Assembly: GCF_000018685.1 (NCBI RefSeq)
Contig: NC_010001.1
Coordinates: forward strand, 2,310,001-2,374,000
Length of the DNA: 64,000 nt
Direction: 5' to 3'
From: Lachnoclostridium phytofermentans ISDg
Lineage (GTDB): Bacteria; Bacillota; Clostridia; Lachnospirales; Lachnospiraceae
Shown here: piece after piece, positions 17,638 to 26,693 of the stretch
Position numbering within the stretch: position 1 is the stretch's first letter
Layout: each line of letters opens with the position of its first letter
Translations under genes and position numbers: made by a program
The notes under the pieces: model-generated
Told to the model about the DNA's origin: nothing
Database searches by the model: none
The model's input: the letters and a program-made list of their open reading frames with translations, nothing else

Positions 17638-19545
17638 ATGCTACCATTAATGAGAAAAAACAAGTTACGAATTGCTATCGTGGGCGCAGTAGTTGGTTTA
17701 GGAGCGGCAGTAGCTATTCCAAATAGTGTAGCGAAAGATTATGCGCAGGAAGTAAATGCAAGAGCGATGGTTGCTCAGCAACTTAGTTACGATGATATTT
17801 CACCTGGTTTAATAAATGTAAGTCCAGTAAATCTTGAAAATAATAAGGTTACATTTTCGTTAAATAACTCAGGAGAAAAAGATACTTCTTCTTCAAAGTT
17901 AGAGGATAATAAAAAGCCTCAAAATCAAGAGAATCAAAAGAAAGACGTTAATTCATCAAACGTGGTTAACCCAGAAGATAATAGTGATAAAGTAGACCCA
18001 TCTAAAGTAGTTTCTAATGATGCAGATGATCAAACCGAAGAGTTATCTGGTGATAAATGTGTAGATGACTATACAACTGTAATGTCTGTAGATGATTCAT
18101 TAGACACTCCAGAGAAGGAAGAAGTACCTGTAGTTGATGAAGAACCAGCTCCTAAATTTTATGATATTGGTGTAAGACATAGCACTGTAATGGAAATTCA
18201 ACAAAGATTAATGGATCTTGGCTTTATGGAAGATGCAGAACCAACTGACTATTATGGTTCAATCACTGCGGAAGCAGTAAAAATGTTTCAGAGACAATCC
18301 GATTTAAAACAAGATGGAATCTTAGGGCCAGATACTTTTGAGATGTTATTATCTGACAATGCGAAGCATTATGCTGCTAAGTTAGGTATGGATGGTGCAG
18401 ATATTAAGCGTATCCAACAGCGTCTCTATGAAATGGGCTATCTAGCTACTGCTGATATGGTAACAGGACATTTTGGTGATGTAACTGAAAGTGCTGTAAA
18501 GAAAATGCAGGAAAATAATGGACTAGGTGTAGATGGTAAAGTTGGTAAAATGACTGTGGACTTGCTCTATAGTGAAGAAGCTAAACCTAATCTTATAGCA
18601 TATGGAGAACAATCAGATATCGTATTAGCTGCGCAGAAGAGATTAAAAGAACTTGGTTATTTAACCACTACTCCAGATGGTAAGTATGGTAATGATACAT
18701 CAGTTGCAGTAAAGCAGTTCCAATCTAGAAATGACCTTGTAGTGGATGGTTTCTTAGGACCTTCAACAAGAGAGGTATTAAAGAGCTCTAGTGCAGTTCC
18801 AAACGGAGTAATGTTAGGTGATAGTGGTGATGCCGTTAAGCGTATTCAAGAGTTATTAAATAAATACGGATATCTTTCTTCTGCTAATATGACTGGATAT
18901 TTTGGTGAAGTTACAGAAGATGCAGTAAAGAGTTTCCAAAAGAACAATGGTTTATCTGCAGACGGTAATGTTGGTGTTATGACCATGACAAAGTTAACAA
19001 GTTCTGATGTTGTGAAAGCGAGTTCTACATCTGGTGGAAGTAGTAATTCTGGAAGTTCCAATAGCAACAGCGGTTCTTCTAACTCTAGTAACTCGGGTAA
19101 CTCAAGTAACTCAAGTAACTCAAGTAATACTTCTTCAAACAATAGCTCCTCTAACAATAACTCTAATAGTGGAGCAGTTAGTGGAAGCGTAAGTGAATTA
19201 ATCCGTGTCGCTAAATCTAAAGTTGGTACTCCTTATATTTTAGGTGCAAAAGGGCCGAATGCATTTGATTGCTCTGGTTTTATTTATTGGTGCTTAAATC
19301 AAGTTGGAGTTAAACAGAGTTATTTAACATCAAGTGGTTGGAGAAGTGTTGGTAAATATAAGATGATAACAAGTTTATCTAATGTACAAGCCGGTGATAT
19401 CATCGTTGTAAGAGGACATGTTGGTATTGCAGCTGGTAATGGTACAGTTATAGATGCTTCTTCTTCCAGTGGTAGAATTGTTTATCGTGATTTAAATTCT
19501 TGGTGGAGTAGTCGTTTTATTGTAGCATGGCGTATTTTTGATTAA
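17638..19545 (+). CDS. Secreted NlpC/P60 peptidoglycan hydrolase with four PG-binding repeats
   Basis: A 635-residue wall enzyme that would cut peptide stems of peptidoglycan. In order: a basic N-terminus and hydrophobic signal/anchor (IAIVGAVVGLGAAVAI); a charged Asp/Asn/Ser linker (~60-170); four PG_binding_1 repeats, each ending like F.R...L..DG..G..T; a Ser/Asn-rich linker (~460-515); and a C-terminal NlpC/P60 domain with Cys545 in AFDCSGFIYW and His594 in GHVGIAAGNG. A TTG at 17530 extends the frame but has no ribosome site; GGGAAAGGA sits nine bases before ATG 17638. It is monocistronic, with a terminator at 19565. Confidence 0.92.
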   Translation: MLPLMRKNKLRIAIVGAVVGLGAAVAIPNSVAKDYAQEVNARAMVAQQLSYDDISPGLINVSPVNLENNKVTFSLNNSGEKDTSSSKLEDNKKPQNQENQKKDVNSSNVVNPEDNSDKVDPSKVVSNDADDQTEELSGDKCVDDYTTVMSVDDSLDTPEKEEVPVVDEEPAPKFYDIGVRHSTVMEIQQRLMDLGFMEDAEPTDYYGSITAEAVKMFQRQSDLKQDGILGPDTFEMLLSDNAKHYAAKLGMDGADIKRIQQRLYEMGYLATADMVTGHFGDVTESAVKKMQENNGLGVDGKVGKMTVDLLYSEEAKPNLIAYGEQSDIVLAAQKRLKELGYLTTTPDGKYGNDTSVAVKQFQSRNDLVVDGFLGPSTREVLKSSSAVPNGVMLGDSGDAVKRIQELLNKYGYLSSANMTGYFGEVTEDAVKSFQKNNGLSADGNVGVMTMTKLTSSDVVKASSTSGGSSNSGSSNSNSGSSNSSNSGNSSNSSNSSNTSSNNSSSNNNSNSGAVSGSVSELIRVAKSKVGTPYILGAKGPNAFDCSGFIYWCLNQVGVKQSYLTSSGWRSVGKYKMITSLSNVQAGDIIVVRGHVGIAAGNGTVIDASSSSGRIVYRDLNSWWSSRFIVAWRIFD

Positions 19546-19564
19546 TTAGAATAAAAATGATAAG

Positions 19565-19609
19565 CAGCAAAGAGAGAAATCTATCAAATTTCTAACTTTG
19601 CTGTTTTTT
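19565..19609 (+). terminator. Terminator of the NlpC/P60 gene
   Basis: CAGCAAAG (19565-19572) pairs with CTTTGCTG (19596-19603), with an inner AGAAAT/ATTTCT stem. Six T follow. Confidence 0.85.
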
Positions 19610-19685
19610 ATTGTATCTAAAAATATTTCATAATCTATCCTGATACCCATATATTATAAATAGCTAGTACGTAAGTAGTTGGGTT

Positions 19686-19726
19686 ATCGTACACAGTGAA
19701 TTGTTTTACAATTGACTGTGTACGAT
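19686..19726. promoter_or_regulatory. 41-bp near-perfect palindrome before the HerA-like gene
   Basis: ATCGTACACAGT (19686-19697) is exactly complementary to ACTGTGTACGAT (19715-19726). Inside, AATTG pairs with CAATT around the loop TTTTA, with a single G-G mismatch. No T run follows, so it is not a standard terminator. It ends 40 bases before the next start codon and could be an operator or a leader hairpin. Confidence 0.7.
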
Positions 19727-19766
19727 ATATTGTAACTGCGGCCCAAAGTTTGCAGGCTGGAAAGGC

Positions 19767-22379
19767 ATGGTTATTGGTATGAATTTAGAAAAGCAAGTAT
19801 TAGAATTTTTAAATAATAGCCTTAATTGGTACCTTTCCACTACGCCATGTCTTTTCCAAAATGATATTGATAGAATAAATATTAATGAATTAGCAATATT
19901 CGAAGTAGAAAGTATATTAGAAGTTACGGATGCTGAGAGAATGAGATCCATTGAAAATATATTGAATTCTTTACCAACGAATGAAACGAATTTTTTTTAT
20001 ATAATTCATGGTTCAAAAGGAATAATCAAATTCTATTATGGAATAGCTCCTAATTTCGAATGTCGATTGGATGAGGAGTGTATAAGAAGAAATATAGACT
20101 TCAGCGCTGAAGTATTGTTTACTTCATTAACTGGAAATTTAGAAGACAGTACAATAATTCCAATTAATCAGGAAGGAATTACAAACTTAATAGAGGAAAT
20201 TGATTGTTTTAGATATAATGCTATGGTCGAGGGAACACCTGGAGTTTTAGATGCCACTAACTTGAATTTAGGTATTGATCGAATCGAGACCATAATGAAT
20301 GATGATGATTTTGTTTATCTAGTAATAGCACATCGTTTCACATTACAAGAGATTGCATGTATTATTCAACAAATTGAGGAAATCGATAATCTATTATCAA
20401 TAATAACAGATGAAATTATTACGAGAGAGTGTGTTGATAGTAATTCTGCCACCTCTTCCAATAATTTAACAAACCTTGCTTCGAATACAGATACCTACAC
20501 AAGGACAGATCAAATACAATCTGGTATACCCGTGATTGGTGAAAATACAGGGGGTGAAATTACTGGAGGTGAAGAAATCATTGAAGAGAACAATGAGGTA
20601 GAAGAAGTGGTTGATACAAAGAATGAGGTAGGAGAAGTGTCTGCTACAGATACGATAAAGCTTGAAAGTAACGCGAAGGCAAAAGCATTGCAGGGTGCAA
20701 TTAGTAATTCATTAACTAATACAAGTACTAAGACTAAAGCTGAAACAATAACCATAAGAGATGTCTTTGGTAATATGAGTGCTAGAGAGTGGAGACTATA
20801 TATACAAGATGTATTATTTCCAAGACTTAATTTTGCATTAGGAAGCTCATTATATCGTTACAGTTCCGTTTTAAAAACAAATAATAAAGCAGTTTTGAAA
20901 AAGTTAGAATCGATAATTCAATCAATTTATTCTGGAAGTTCTGGTAACAATGTTCCTATTAAGTTTACGAATATCGATCAAAATGAATGTGCATTGGATG
21001 CATTTCAAAACTTTCAGTTTTTAACTTACTTTAAGTATCAAAACTGTAAATGCAGAAAATTTTCTTGTGAAGAGATAAAAGCACGAAGTGTATTTTCTCA
21101 AGTTTTAAACTGTGATTTAGCGTTCGGTGGAAATATAGTTTCAAGCGGAGAATTAGGGATAATGGTATCTCTACCAAATGATCTGGCAAAGATAGATCCT
21201 TCTTGTGAGTATCGATTGACCGATTGTTATGAGGATGGTTATTTAGATGCTCATAATGTTCTTTTAGGCCATTATGTAAAGAGCGGGCAGATTATGATGA
21301 TGCAAAAAATCATATTAACTAAGAAGTTATTAACTCATAACATATATCTAACCGGTTCTTATCAAGATATCAATGATAGGTTATTATACCGTATCCTGGA
21401 AGAGAGTAGTTATTCCTATCTAATAGTGAACACATGGAGAAACTATCAACAAAAGAGAGTATATGAAAGTATTCCTATTTATGATGGATTGGGTAATGAA
21501 ACAGGAATATTCCCTATTAACTTGTTTCAATTTTACGAAGGCAATCAGATACAGACACAGATAGATTTTTTAAAACTTTGTTTTCAATCGGTAATACCAT
21601 TATCAGATATTCTATTGAGCATCGTTGAAAAAGGATGCTATGAATGCTATGCAGATTACGGTTGGGATATTGACACCAGTACCAACTCATGGTTTTGTGA
21701 GGAATCTTTCTTAGATACAGTACATGCTTTTCCTATATTAAGTGATTTAATTGAGAAGGTAAAAGTTCTGATTCGCAATGAAATCACAGATTCTAGTATC
21801 AGAGACGAATGTAATATGGAACTTAGAACAAAGCTTGAGGTGTTATTATTAGGAAAAAAGTCAAGTATCTTTAACGTTCATCAAAGTGCTAATTTTATGA
21901 CTATATTAGAGCAAAAATCATATCTCAGTCTTACATCATTATACAATTCTTTAGAGAAAGAATATTACCTTGTCTTACTAATGCAAAAGTTATATCAGGT
22001 CTCAAAGAAATTGAAAGAAAGAGAAGAAGAATTTCATTTTCTTACCGCTTGGAATAGTCTGCATGAATTATTTCCTAATCAAAATATCTTATCCAATAAA
22101 CGTGTGGAATTTTTTGAACATTATATAGAACAAGCATCTGATGTTGGACTTAGTTATTACTTATATGATTCTACTCCTAGCAAATTATCTAAAGATATTC
22201 TTAAACAAATTCCTACGATAATAAGTGGACGCCTAACTAAAATAGATGACTTAGACAGTATAGACAGTCGTATAAAATTAAATAAGGATCAGAAGAAAAA
22301 AATAATAGAATTAGATCCAACGCGCGTATTGTTTTCTTTTAATGATGATTCTATGGTTTATGAATGTGAGAGTTTTTGA
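19767..22379 (+). CDS. HerA/FtsK-like ATPase homologue with degenerate ATP-binding motifs
   Basis: An 870-residue cytoplasmic protein. Residues ~70-190 (FYYGIAP..., then GVLDATNLNLGIDRIET) and, after an acidic/Ser/Thr linker (~195-330), residues ~430-770 match the layout of HerA-type translocases. The matching parts are a LPND..KIDPS barrel edge, then LTHNIYLTGS (529-531), IPIYDGLGNETGIFPINLF (~569), QTQIDFLKLCFQSVIP, YADYGWDIDTSTN and FPILSDLIEKV. Where active relatives have GxTGSGKT this protein has LTGSYQDIND, and where they have IxEEAHRLL it has FLTAWNSLHEL (~756-768). Both Walker motifs therefore look lost. ATG 19779 is an alternative start. The family link is by pattern recognition; role unknown. 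Confidence 0.55.
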   Translation: MVIGMNLEKQVLEFLNNSLNWYLSTTPCLFQNDIDRININELAIFEVESILEVTDAERMRSIENILNSLPTNETNFFYIIHGSKGIIKFYYGIAPNFECRLDEECIRRNIDFSAEVLFTSLTGNLEDSTIIPINQEGITNLIEEIDCFRYNAMVEGTPGVLDATNLNLGIDRIETIMNDDDFVYLVIAHRFTLQEIACIIQQIEEIDNLLSIITDEIITRECVDSNSATSSNNLTNLASNTDTYTRTDQIQSGIPVIGENTGGEITGGEEIIEENNEVEEVVDTKNEVGEVSATDTIKLESNAKAKALQGAISNSLTNTSTKTKAETITIRDVFGNMSAREWRLYIQDVLFPRLNFALGSSLYRYSSVLKTNNKAVLKKLESIIQSIYSGSSGNNVPIKFTNIDQNECALDAFQNFQFLTYFKYQNCKCRKFSCEEIKARSVFSQVLNCDLAFGGNIVSSGELGIMVSLPNDLAKIDPSCEYRLTDCYEDGYLDAHNVLLGHYVKSGQIMMMQKIILTKKLLTHNIYLTGSYQDINDRLLYRILEESSYSYLIVNTWRNYQQKRVYESIPIYDGLGNETGIFPINLFQFYEGNQIQTQIDFLKLCFQSVIPLSDILLSIVEKGCYECYADYGWDIDTSTNSWFCEESFLDTVHAFPILSDLIEKVKVLIRNEITDSSIRDECNMELRTKLEVLLLGKKSSIFNVHQSANFMTILEQKSYLSLTSLYNSLEKEYYLVLLMQKLYQVSKKLKEREEEFHFLTAWNSLHELFPNQNILSNKRVEFFEHYIEQASDVGLSYYLYDSTPSKLSKDILKQIPTIISGRLTKIDDLDSIDSRIKLNKDQKKKIIELDPTRVLFSFNDDSMVYECESF

Positions 22380-22396
22380 CTATTTTTCTATTTATT

Positions 22397-22425
22397 GAGA
22401 AAAGTTCGCAAAGCTTGCTTTTCTT
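22397..22425 (+). repeat. Dispersed hairpin repeat, copy C
   Basis: GAAAAG (22399-22404) and CTTTTC (22418-22423) flank the loop TTCGCAAAGCTTG, with TTGTATT after it. Sequence and position, 20 bases after a stop codon, match the other copies. The 22430-22740 stretch is AT-rich with repeated AATATTT words and no gene. Confidence 0.55.
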
Positions 22426-22785
22426 GTATTATGTATTTTATTATAAAGATAAAATTATCTAAACCTCAATATTTAAAGCAATATAAATATTTCAAGCAAT
22501 GTAAATATTTAAAACTTTTCCTATTTTAATGTTTCAAATCTATATTAAACTGTCATTATAGTTTGATTTATTGCTACATCTAGAAGGATTGCTAGTTCAA
22601 AATATAAGTTCAAAATATATATTCTGGATTTTATAAAATACATGAAAACATTGTAAATAATATACATATTATCGTATGTTTTTTCGTCATGTTTAATATT
22701 GTAAATACTTACATTTGCACTTATGATATAAGTACTAATATTTTGTACGTAAGTTTCACCATCGAAGGAATTAAAGTGATAGCAT

Positions 22786-22859
22786 AGGAGGGAGCATATG
22801 TAATCACTTACATTCTTCTATTTCTTATGCGAGAAAGGAGGTTAATGATTTATTCATAG
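22786..22859 (+). promoter_or_regulatory. Pectate lyase leader with two ribosome sites on tiny reading frames
   Basis: AGGAGGGAG (22786-22794) is well spaced before ATG TAA (22798-22803), a start directly followed by a stop. The palindrome ATGTAA/TTACAT lies here too (22798-22813). A second strong site AAAGGAGG (22834-22841) precedes a four-residue frame, Met-Ile-Tyr-Ser-stop (22845-22859). The real gene has its own GGAGG at 22933. This looks like a translated leader, but chance cannot be excluded. Confidence 0.4.
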
Positions 22860-22942
22860 TTGGGCATTTGTATTATGTGTTCATACATGTTTTAACTTTT
22901 TTCTAATTATGGGATGGCGCGAAGCGCAAAATGGAGGTAAAT

Positions 22943-24793
22943 ATGAAAATAGGGAAGTTTAGCAAACGGGTAGCACATGTTGTTACTCTAGCGATGATGT
23001 TCGGATTATTTTTACCTATGATGAAACCAGTAGGGACTTTAGCAGCAACGACGACAACACATGAATTAAATGTATCAAATTCAATGACAGTAGGACAATA
23101 CTCATCAGATTTTACTTTAAATGGATTTACATTTATTACAGGAGGATCTATATGGGAAGTAGATAGCTCTAGCCGGTCTTACGGTGGTGTAAACTTTACG
23201 CAGAGAGTTAAATCGGGCGGAAAGGGTACCATTAGTAAAAGAGCAATCTCATTTACAGCTTCTGGAGCAGGTCAATTAACAGTTTATGCAATGAGTTCTG
23301 GAAGTACTTCAAGAAATGTAACGCTTTATGGGAACGGTAAGGATCTAGAAAGCTTTACTGCAGTGCAAGATGTCATTACTGCTATGAATTTTACGATTCC
23401 AAATTCCGGTACTTATGTTATTTATCCACCAGACGATGGTATTAGCTACTACTATTTAAAGGTAGTTAAAACCGACTCAACACCTACACCAACTCCAACA
23501 GTAAAACCGACCCAAACACCTACACCAACTCCAACTACATCAAATGAAGTTTACGTCTCAAACAATGGTTCTGCAAGTGCAAGTGGTACATATTCCAATC
23601 CAAAATCCTTAGAGGGAGCGATTAGTTCGGCGAAAGCTGGACAAACCATTTTTATGTTACCAGGTACTTATTCTTATAGTACACAAATAACAATTCCAGC
23701 AGGAACCAATGGTACATCCAGTGCACGAATTAAATTAATGCCATACAATAATGGTAGTGTAACTCTTAATTTCTCATCTCAGCCATACGGTAATCCTGAT
23801 ACTAATTTACGAGGTATTCAACTGGATGCAAATTATTGGCATATCTATGGAATCCGTGTGTATGGAGCTGCTGACAATGGTATCTATTTAAGCGGTAATA
23901 ATAACATTATAGAAATGTGTGTATTAGAAGCCAACCGCGATACGGGATTGCAGCTGAGCAGAAGAAATTCTAGTTTAACAACTATATCAGGTTGGCCTTC
24001 CAATAACCTCATTAAAAACTGTACCTCCTTTAACAATTACGATCCAGCTACTGGTGAGAATGCAGATGGATTTGCTGCAAAATTAACTTGTGGAGAGGGA
24101 AATGTGTTTGATGGATGTATGGCATACAATAACGTAGATGATGGTTGGGATTTATATACGAAAACAGATACCGGAGCGATTGGTAGTATAACTTTGAGAA
24201 ACTGTGTTTCATTCCGTAACGGTGCAACAAGTACAGGTGTTTTCACTGCAAATAGTGACGGTAATGGATTTAAGCTCGGTGGCTCAAGTATCGCAGTAGC
24301 TCACACCGTAGAAAATTGTATCGCATTTGAAAATAAAAACCATGGCTTTACCGATAATTCTAATCCAGGTCCTATTACACTAAAAAATTGTACTTCTTTT
24401 AATAATAGTTTAGCGGATGGAAATAAGTCTAATTTTGATTTTGCAAGAGCGGATACATCCAACAATTATTTTACCAATATTATTACATTCAGTACAAAGC
24501 CTGTTTCAAGTGACAAATATAAGGGAACAGCTACGAACTGTAGTTTTTATAATAGTTCTAAGTATTATCTTATAACAACGGCTACAAGTGTAAATACAAG
24601 AGGTGGAATTTATGGAACATTAAATTCAACAGGTGTTAAGACCTCAGACTTTGTGTCCTTATCAGCTCCAGCTAGTAGTTCAAACTTACATCAAACATTA
24701 AGAAATTCCGACGGTTCTATTAACTTAGGTAATTTCTTAAAGTTAAGTAGTTCTTCTGCATACAAGACAATGGGAGCTAATCTAGGAAATTAA
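22943..24793 (+). CDS. Secreted pectate lyase, polysaccharide lyase family 9
   Basis: A 616-residue exoenzyme cleaving polygalacturonate by beta-elimination. Signal peptide to ~residue 34 (GTLAA); an N-terminal beta-sandwich of ~140 residues, probably carbohydrate-binding; a Thr/Pro linker (~182-200, TPTPTPTVKPTQTPTPTPTT); then a PL9 parallel beta-helix starting EVYVSNNGSASASG. The calcium/catalytic region has GENADGFAAKLTCGEGN (Lys in FAAKL being the likely base) and NVDDGWDLYTK. ATG 22931 is part of the ribosome site; GGAGG at 22933-22937 serves ATG 22943. Its product oligogalacturonides may feed transporters elsewhere. Confidence 0.93.
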   Translation: MKIGKFSKRVAHVVTLAMMFGLFLPMMKPVGTLAATTTTHELNVSNSMTVGQYSSDFTLNGFTFITGGSIWEVDSSSRSYGGVNFTQRVKSGGKGTISKRAISFTASGAGQLTVYAMSSGSTSRNVTLYGNGKDLESFTAVQDVITAMNFTIPNSGTYVIYPPDDGISYYYLKVVKTDSTPTPTPTVKPTQTPTPTPTTSNEVYVSNNGSASASGTYSNPKSLEGAISSAKAGQTIFMLPGTYSYSTQITIPAGTNGTSSARIKLMPYNNGSVTLNFSSQPYGNPDTNLRGIQLDANYWHIYGIRVYGAADNGIYLSGNNNIIEMCVLEANRDTGLQLSRRNSSLTTISGWPSNNLIKNCTSFNNYDPATGENADGFAAKLTCGEGNVFDGCMAYNNVDDGWDLYTKTDTGAIGSITLRNCVSFRNGATSTGVFTANSDGNGFKLGGSSIAVAHTVENCIAFENKNHGFTDNSNPGPITLKNCTSFNNSLADGNKSNFDFARADTSNNYFTNIITFSTKPVSSDKYKGTATNCSFYNSSKYYLITTATSVNTRGGIYGTLNSTGVKTSDFVSLSAPASSSNLHQTLRNSDGSINLGNFLKLSSSSAYKTMGANLGN

Positions 24794-24810
24794 GAGTTGA
24801 TTTTTACATA

Positions 24811-24912
24811 GGATAATAAGAGTTAGTTATACAGACGGTAAGAGTTAGCTATAGCAAAGGATGATAAAAATTAGTTATTACAGAGGACGATAAGAATTAG
24901 CTATTACTAAAG
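24811..24912. repeat. Degenerate tandem repeat, four units of 22-27 bp
   Basis: Units read roughly GGATAATAAGAGTTAGTTAT plus a few variable bases. They directly follow the pectate lyase stop codon. Nothing else is visible between here and the terminator at 25027. Confidence 0.65.
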
Positions 24913-25026
24913 ACGAAGTAAAGATACAAAATATTAGGAAAACGTAACAGTTTGTATCCTGTGAATATACTTGGAGGGGAGCTTATATACTTTAAATTCT
25001 ATATTTAATAATTTAGAAAAATAAGA

Positions 25027-25091
25027 AGAAGAAACTGATATTCCTTAAGATGCAAATTAGCATATTAAATAGGATACAGTTTCTTCTTTTT
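25027..25091 (+). terminator. Terminator between convergent genes
   Basis: AGAAGAAACTG (25027-25037) pairs with CAGTTTCTTCT (25077-25087), followed by T-rich sequence. On the minus strand A-rich sequence gives a matching tail, so it may serve both genes. At 25189-25232 lies a further hairpin (CATGATAAGGAAAAGAT / ATCTTACTTGTTCATG) that vaguely resembles the dispersed hairpin family. Confidence 0.75.
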
Positions 25092-25315
25092 ATTAGAGGT
25101 AGTAACTTGGTATTTTCACGGAATATCGTCAAGAATATTATTTTAGGGATTAGGTTTGCTGCATTATTCTCCAAAGATAATAATTATTCATGATAAGGAA
25201 AAGATTTTGAAACGTGATCTTACTTGTTCATGTCAATAAAAGTTTGTAAAGAGTGCTTTATCTTCTTCATTTCAATGTAATTTTTGAAGCGCGCTCATGC
25301 AAAAATTAGTAGATG

Positions 25316-26311
25316 TTACTCAGATACTATAACTTTACACTTTACTTTAACGCCATCCTCTTGACAATACACATAGGCAGTACCTTTTTTAATGGCAGAT
25401 ATCTTTCCTGATTTATCTACTGTAATTACATTGGAATTACTCGTAGTAAAGACAGGAGTATTTCCTGAGGATACTGTAGCATAAAGAGTTTTACGTTCCC
25501 CCTTTTTCATATGTATCTCATATTGATTCAATGAGATTTCTGGTTGCTTTACCGTGACAATGCAAGTAGTAGAAACACCGTCTACTGTAGCAGTGATGGT
25601 AGCATCTCCATGTTTCATCGCGGTGATTGTGCCATTAGAATCAACAATCGCAACGGACTTTTTATTTGACTTGTAAGTAGGGGGAATGCGTGAGGAAACA
25701 GATGCTGTTAGAGTATAGCTTTGCCCACGAAAAACTTTAATACTAGCACGGTCTAATTTGATCGTTGGCTTTTTTACTGTTATATTGCAAAGTGATTTGG
25801 TGCCATTTGCACTTACTGTTATTGTTGTAGTTCCTGGTTTCATGGCAGTTATTAAACCAGTGTCATCAACGATTGCTACTGATTTTTTACTACTTTTATA
25901 AGTGACAAAAGATCCGTCTGAGGTTGTTGCACTTAAACGAAAAGTCTCTCCGTTTTCAAGGGAGACTTTTTGAGAGTTTAGAGCTATTTTTGTCTCTTTC
26001 ACAGTAATTTGACAGGTTGCATTTTCTTTACCTACGGTTACTGTGATTTTGGCGGTACCAGGTTTTTTCGCTACAACTTTTCCAAGAGCGCTGACTGTAG
26101 CAACCTTTGTGTTACTGCTTTTAAATTGTGGAATGTTAATTGTGCTCGCGAGCGGAATTAGCTGATAATCCTCACCAATATTTAAAGAGACGTCTTGCCT
26201 AAGCATTATGATAAAAGATGAGGCAGATGCCTGATTGGGAAGGATTGGAGTTGTACAGGTGAAAATTAAGATAAGAGATAAGAAAAATACTTTAAATTTT
26301 TTTGCTGTCAT
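25316..26311 (-). CDS. Secreted protein with four Big2 (bacterial Ig-like) domains
   Basis: A 331-residue exported protein. A signal peptide (MTAKKFKVFFLSLILIF, ending NQASA) is followed by four consecutive Big2 repeats of ~75-80 residues. Each repeat carries a K.A.VD..G.I.A.KPGTATIT core; for example SVAIVDDTGLITAMKPGT and SVAIVDSNGTITAMKHGD. Such domains are structural modules on surface proteins and adhesins; here no enzyme domain or sortase motif accompanies them. Reading further upstream adds 29 residues, but GGAGG is correctly spaced for ATG 26311. It is transcribed toward the pectate lyase gene. Confidence 0.88.
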   Translation of the reverse strand: MTAKKFKVFFLSLILIFTCTTPILPNQASASSFIIMLRQDVSLNIGEDYQLIPLASTINIPQFKSSNTKVATVSALGKVVAKKPGTAKITVTVGKENATCQITVKETKIALNSQKVSLENGETFRLSATTSDGSFVTYKSSKKSVAIVDDTGLITAMKPGTTTITVSANGTKSLCNITVKKPTIKLDRASIKVFRGQSYTLTASVSSRIPPTYKSNKKSVAIVDSNGTITAMKHGDATITATVDGVSTTCIVTVKQPEISLNQYEIHMKKGERKTLYATVSSGNTPVFTTSNSNVITVDKSGKISAIKKGTAYVYCQEDGVKVKCKVIVSE

Positions 26312-26440
26312 AAATATCCTCCATAAGAAATGGAGAATAATGCAATTTAAGAAATGCAAACCTAAAAATAATGTAGCATAAAGCGAGCTATATGTCAAAT
26401 TATGTATTTAAATACTATAATATTTAACATAATGAATAGA

Positions 26441-26594
26441 AGTTGGTAGTAAAAAAGTTGGTAGTAAAAAAGATGGTAGTAAAAAGAAGATAGTAAAAAG
26501 AAGGTAGTAAAAAGAAGGTAGTAAAAATATGGTAGCAATAAGAAGATAGTAAAAAGAAGATAGTAAAAGTAGATAGAAAAAGAAGGTAGACAAA
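26441..26594. repeat. Tandem repeat array, ~11 units of 14 bp
   Basis: The unit GAAGGTAGTAAAAA is repeated with small changes (GAAGATAGTAAAAA, GATGGTAGTAAAAA, TATGGTAGCAATAA). It fills most of the space between the divergent genes at 26311 and 26694, so it sits in both upstream regions. A 121-residue minus-strand reading frame across it is only the repeat translated. Confidence 0.85.
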
Positions 26595-26693
26595 GAAGAA
26601 TAGGTTGGCAGAATTAGATAGGAAGAATAGGTATCATATTCATAAAATGATTCGCATAAAATATAAAATAGTGAAGTATGGGATGGGATGTAG

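Noticed and set aside
18846..19157. Minus-strand frame rich in Leu and Glu
   Set aside because: It is the complement of the Ser/Asn-rich linker of the NlpC/P60 gene; no ribosome site and repetitive composition.
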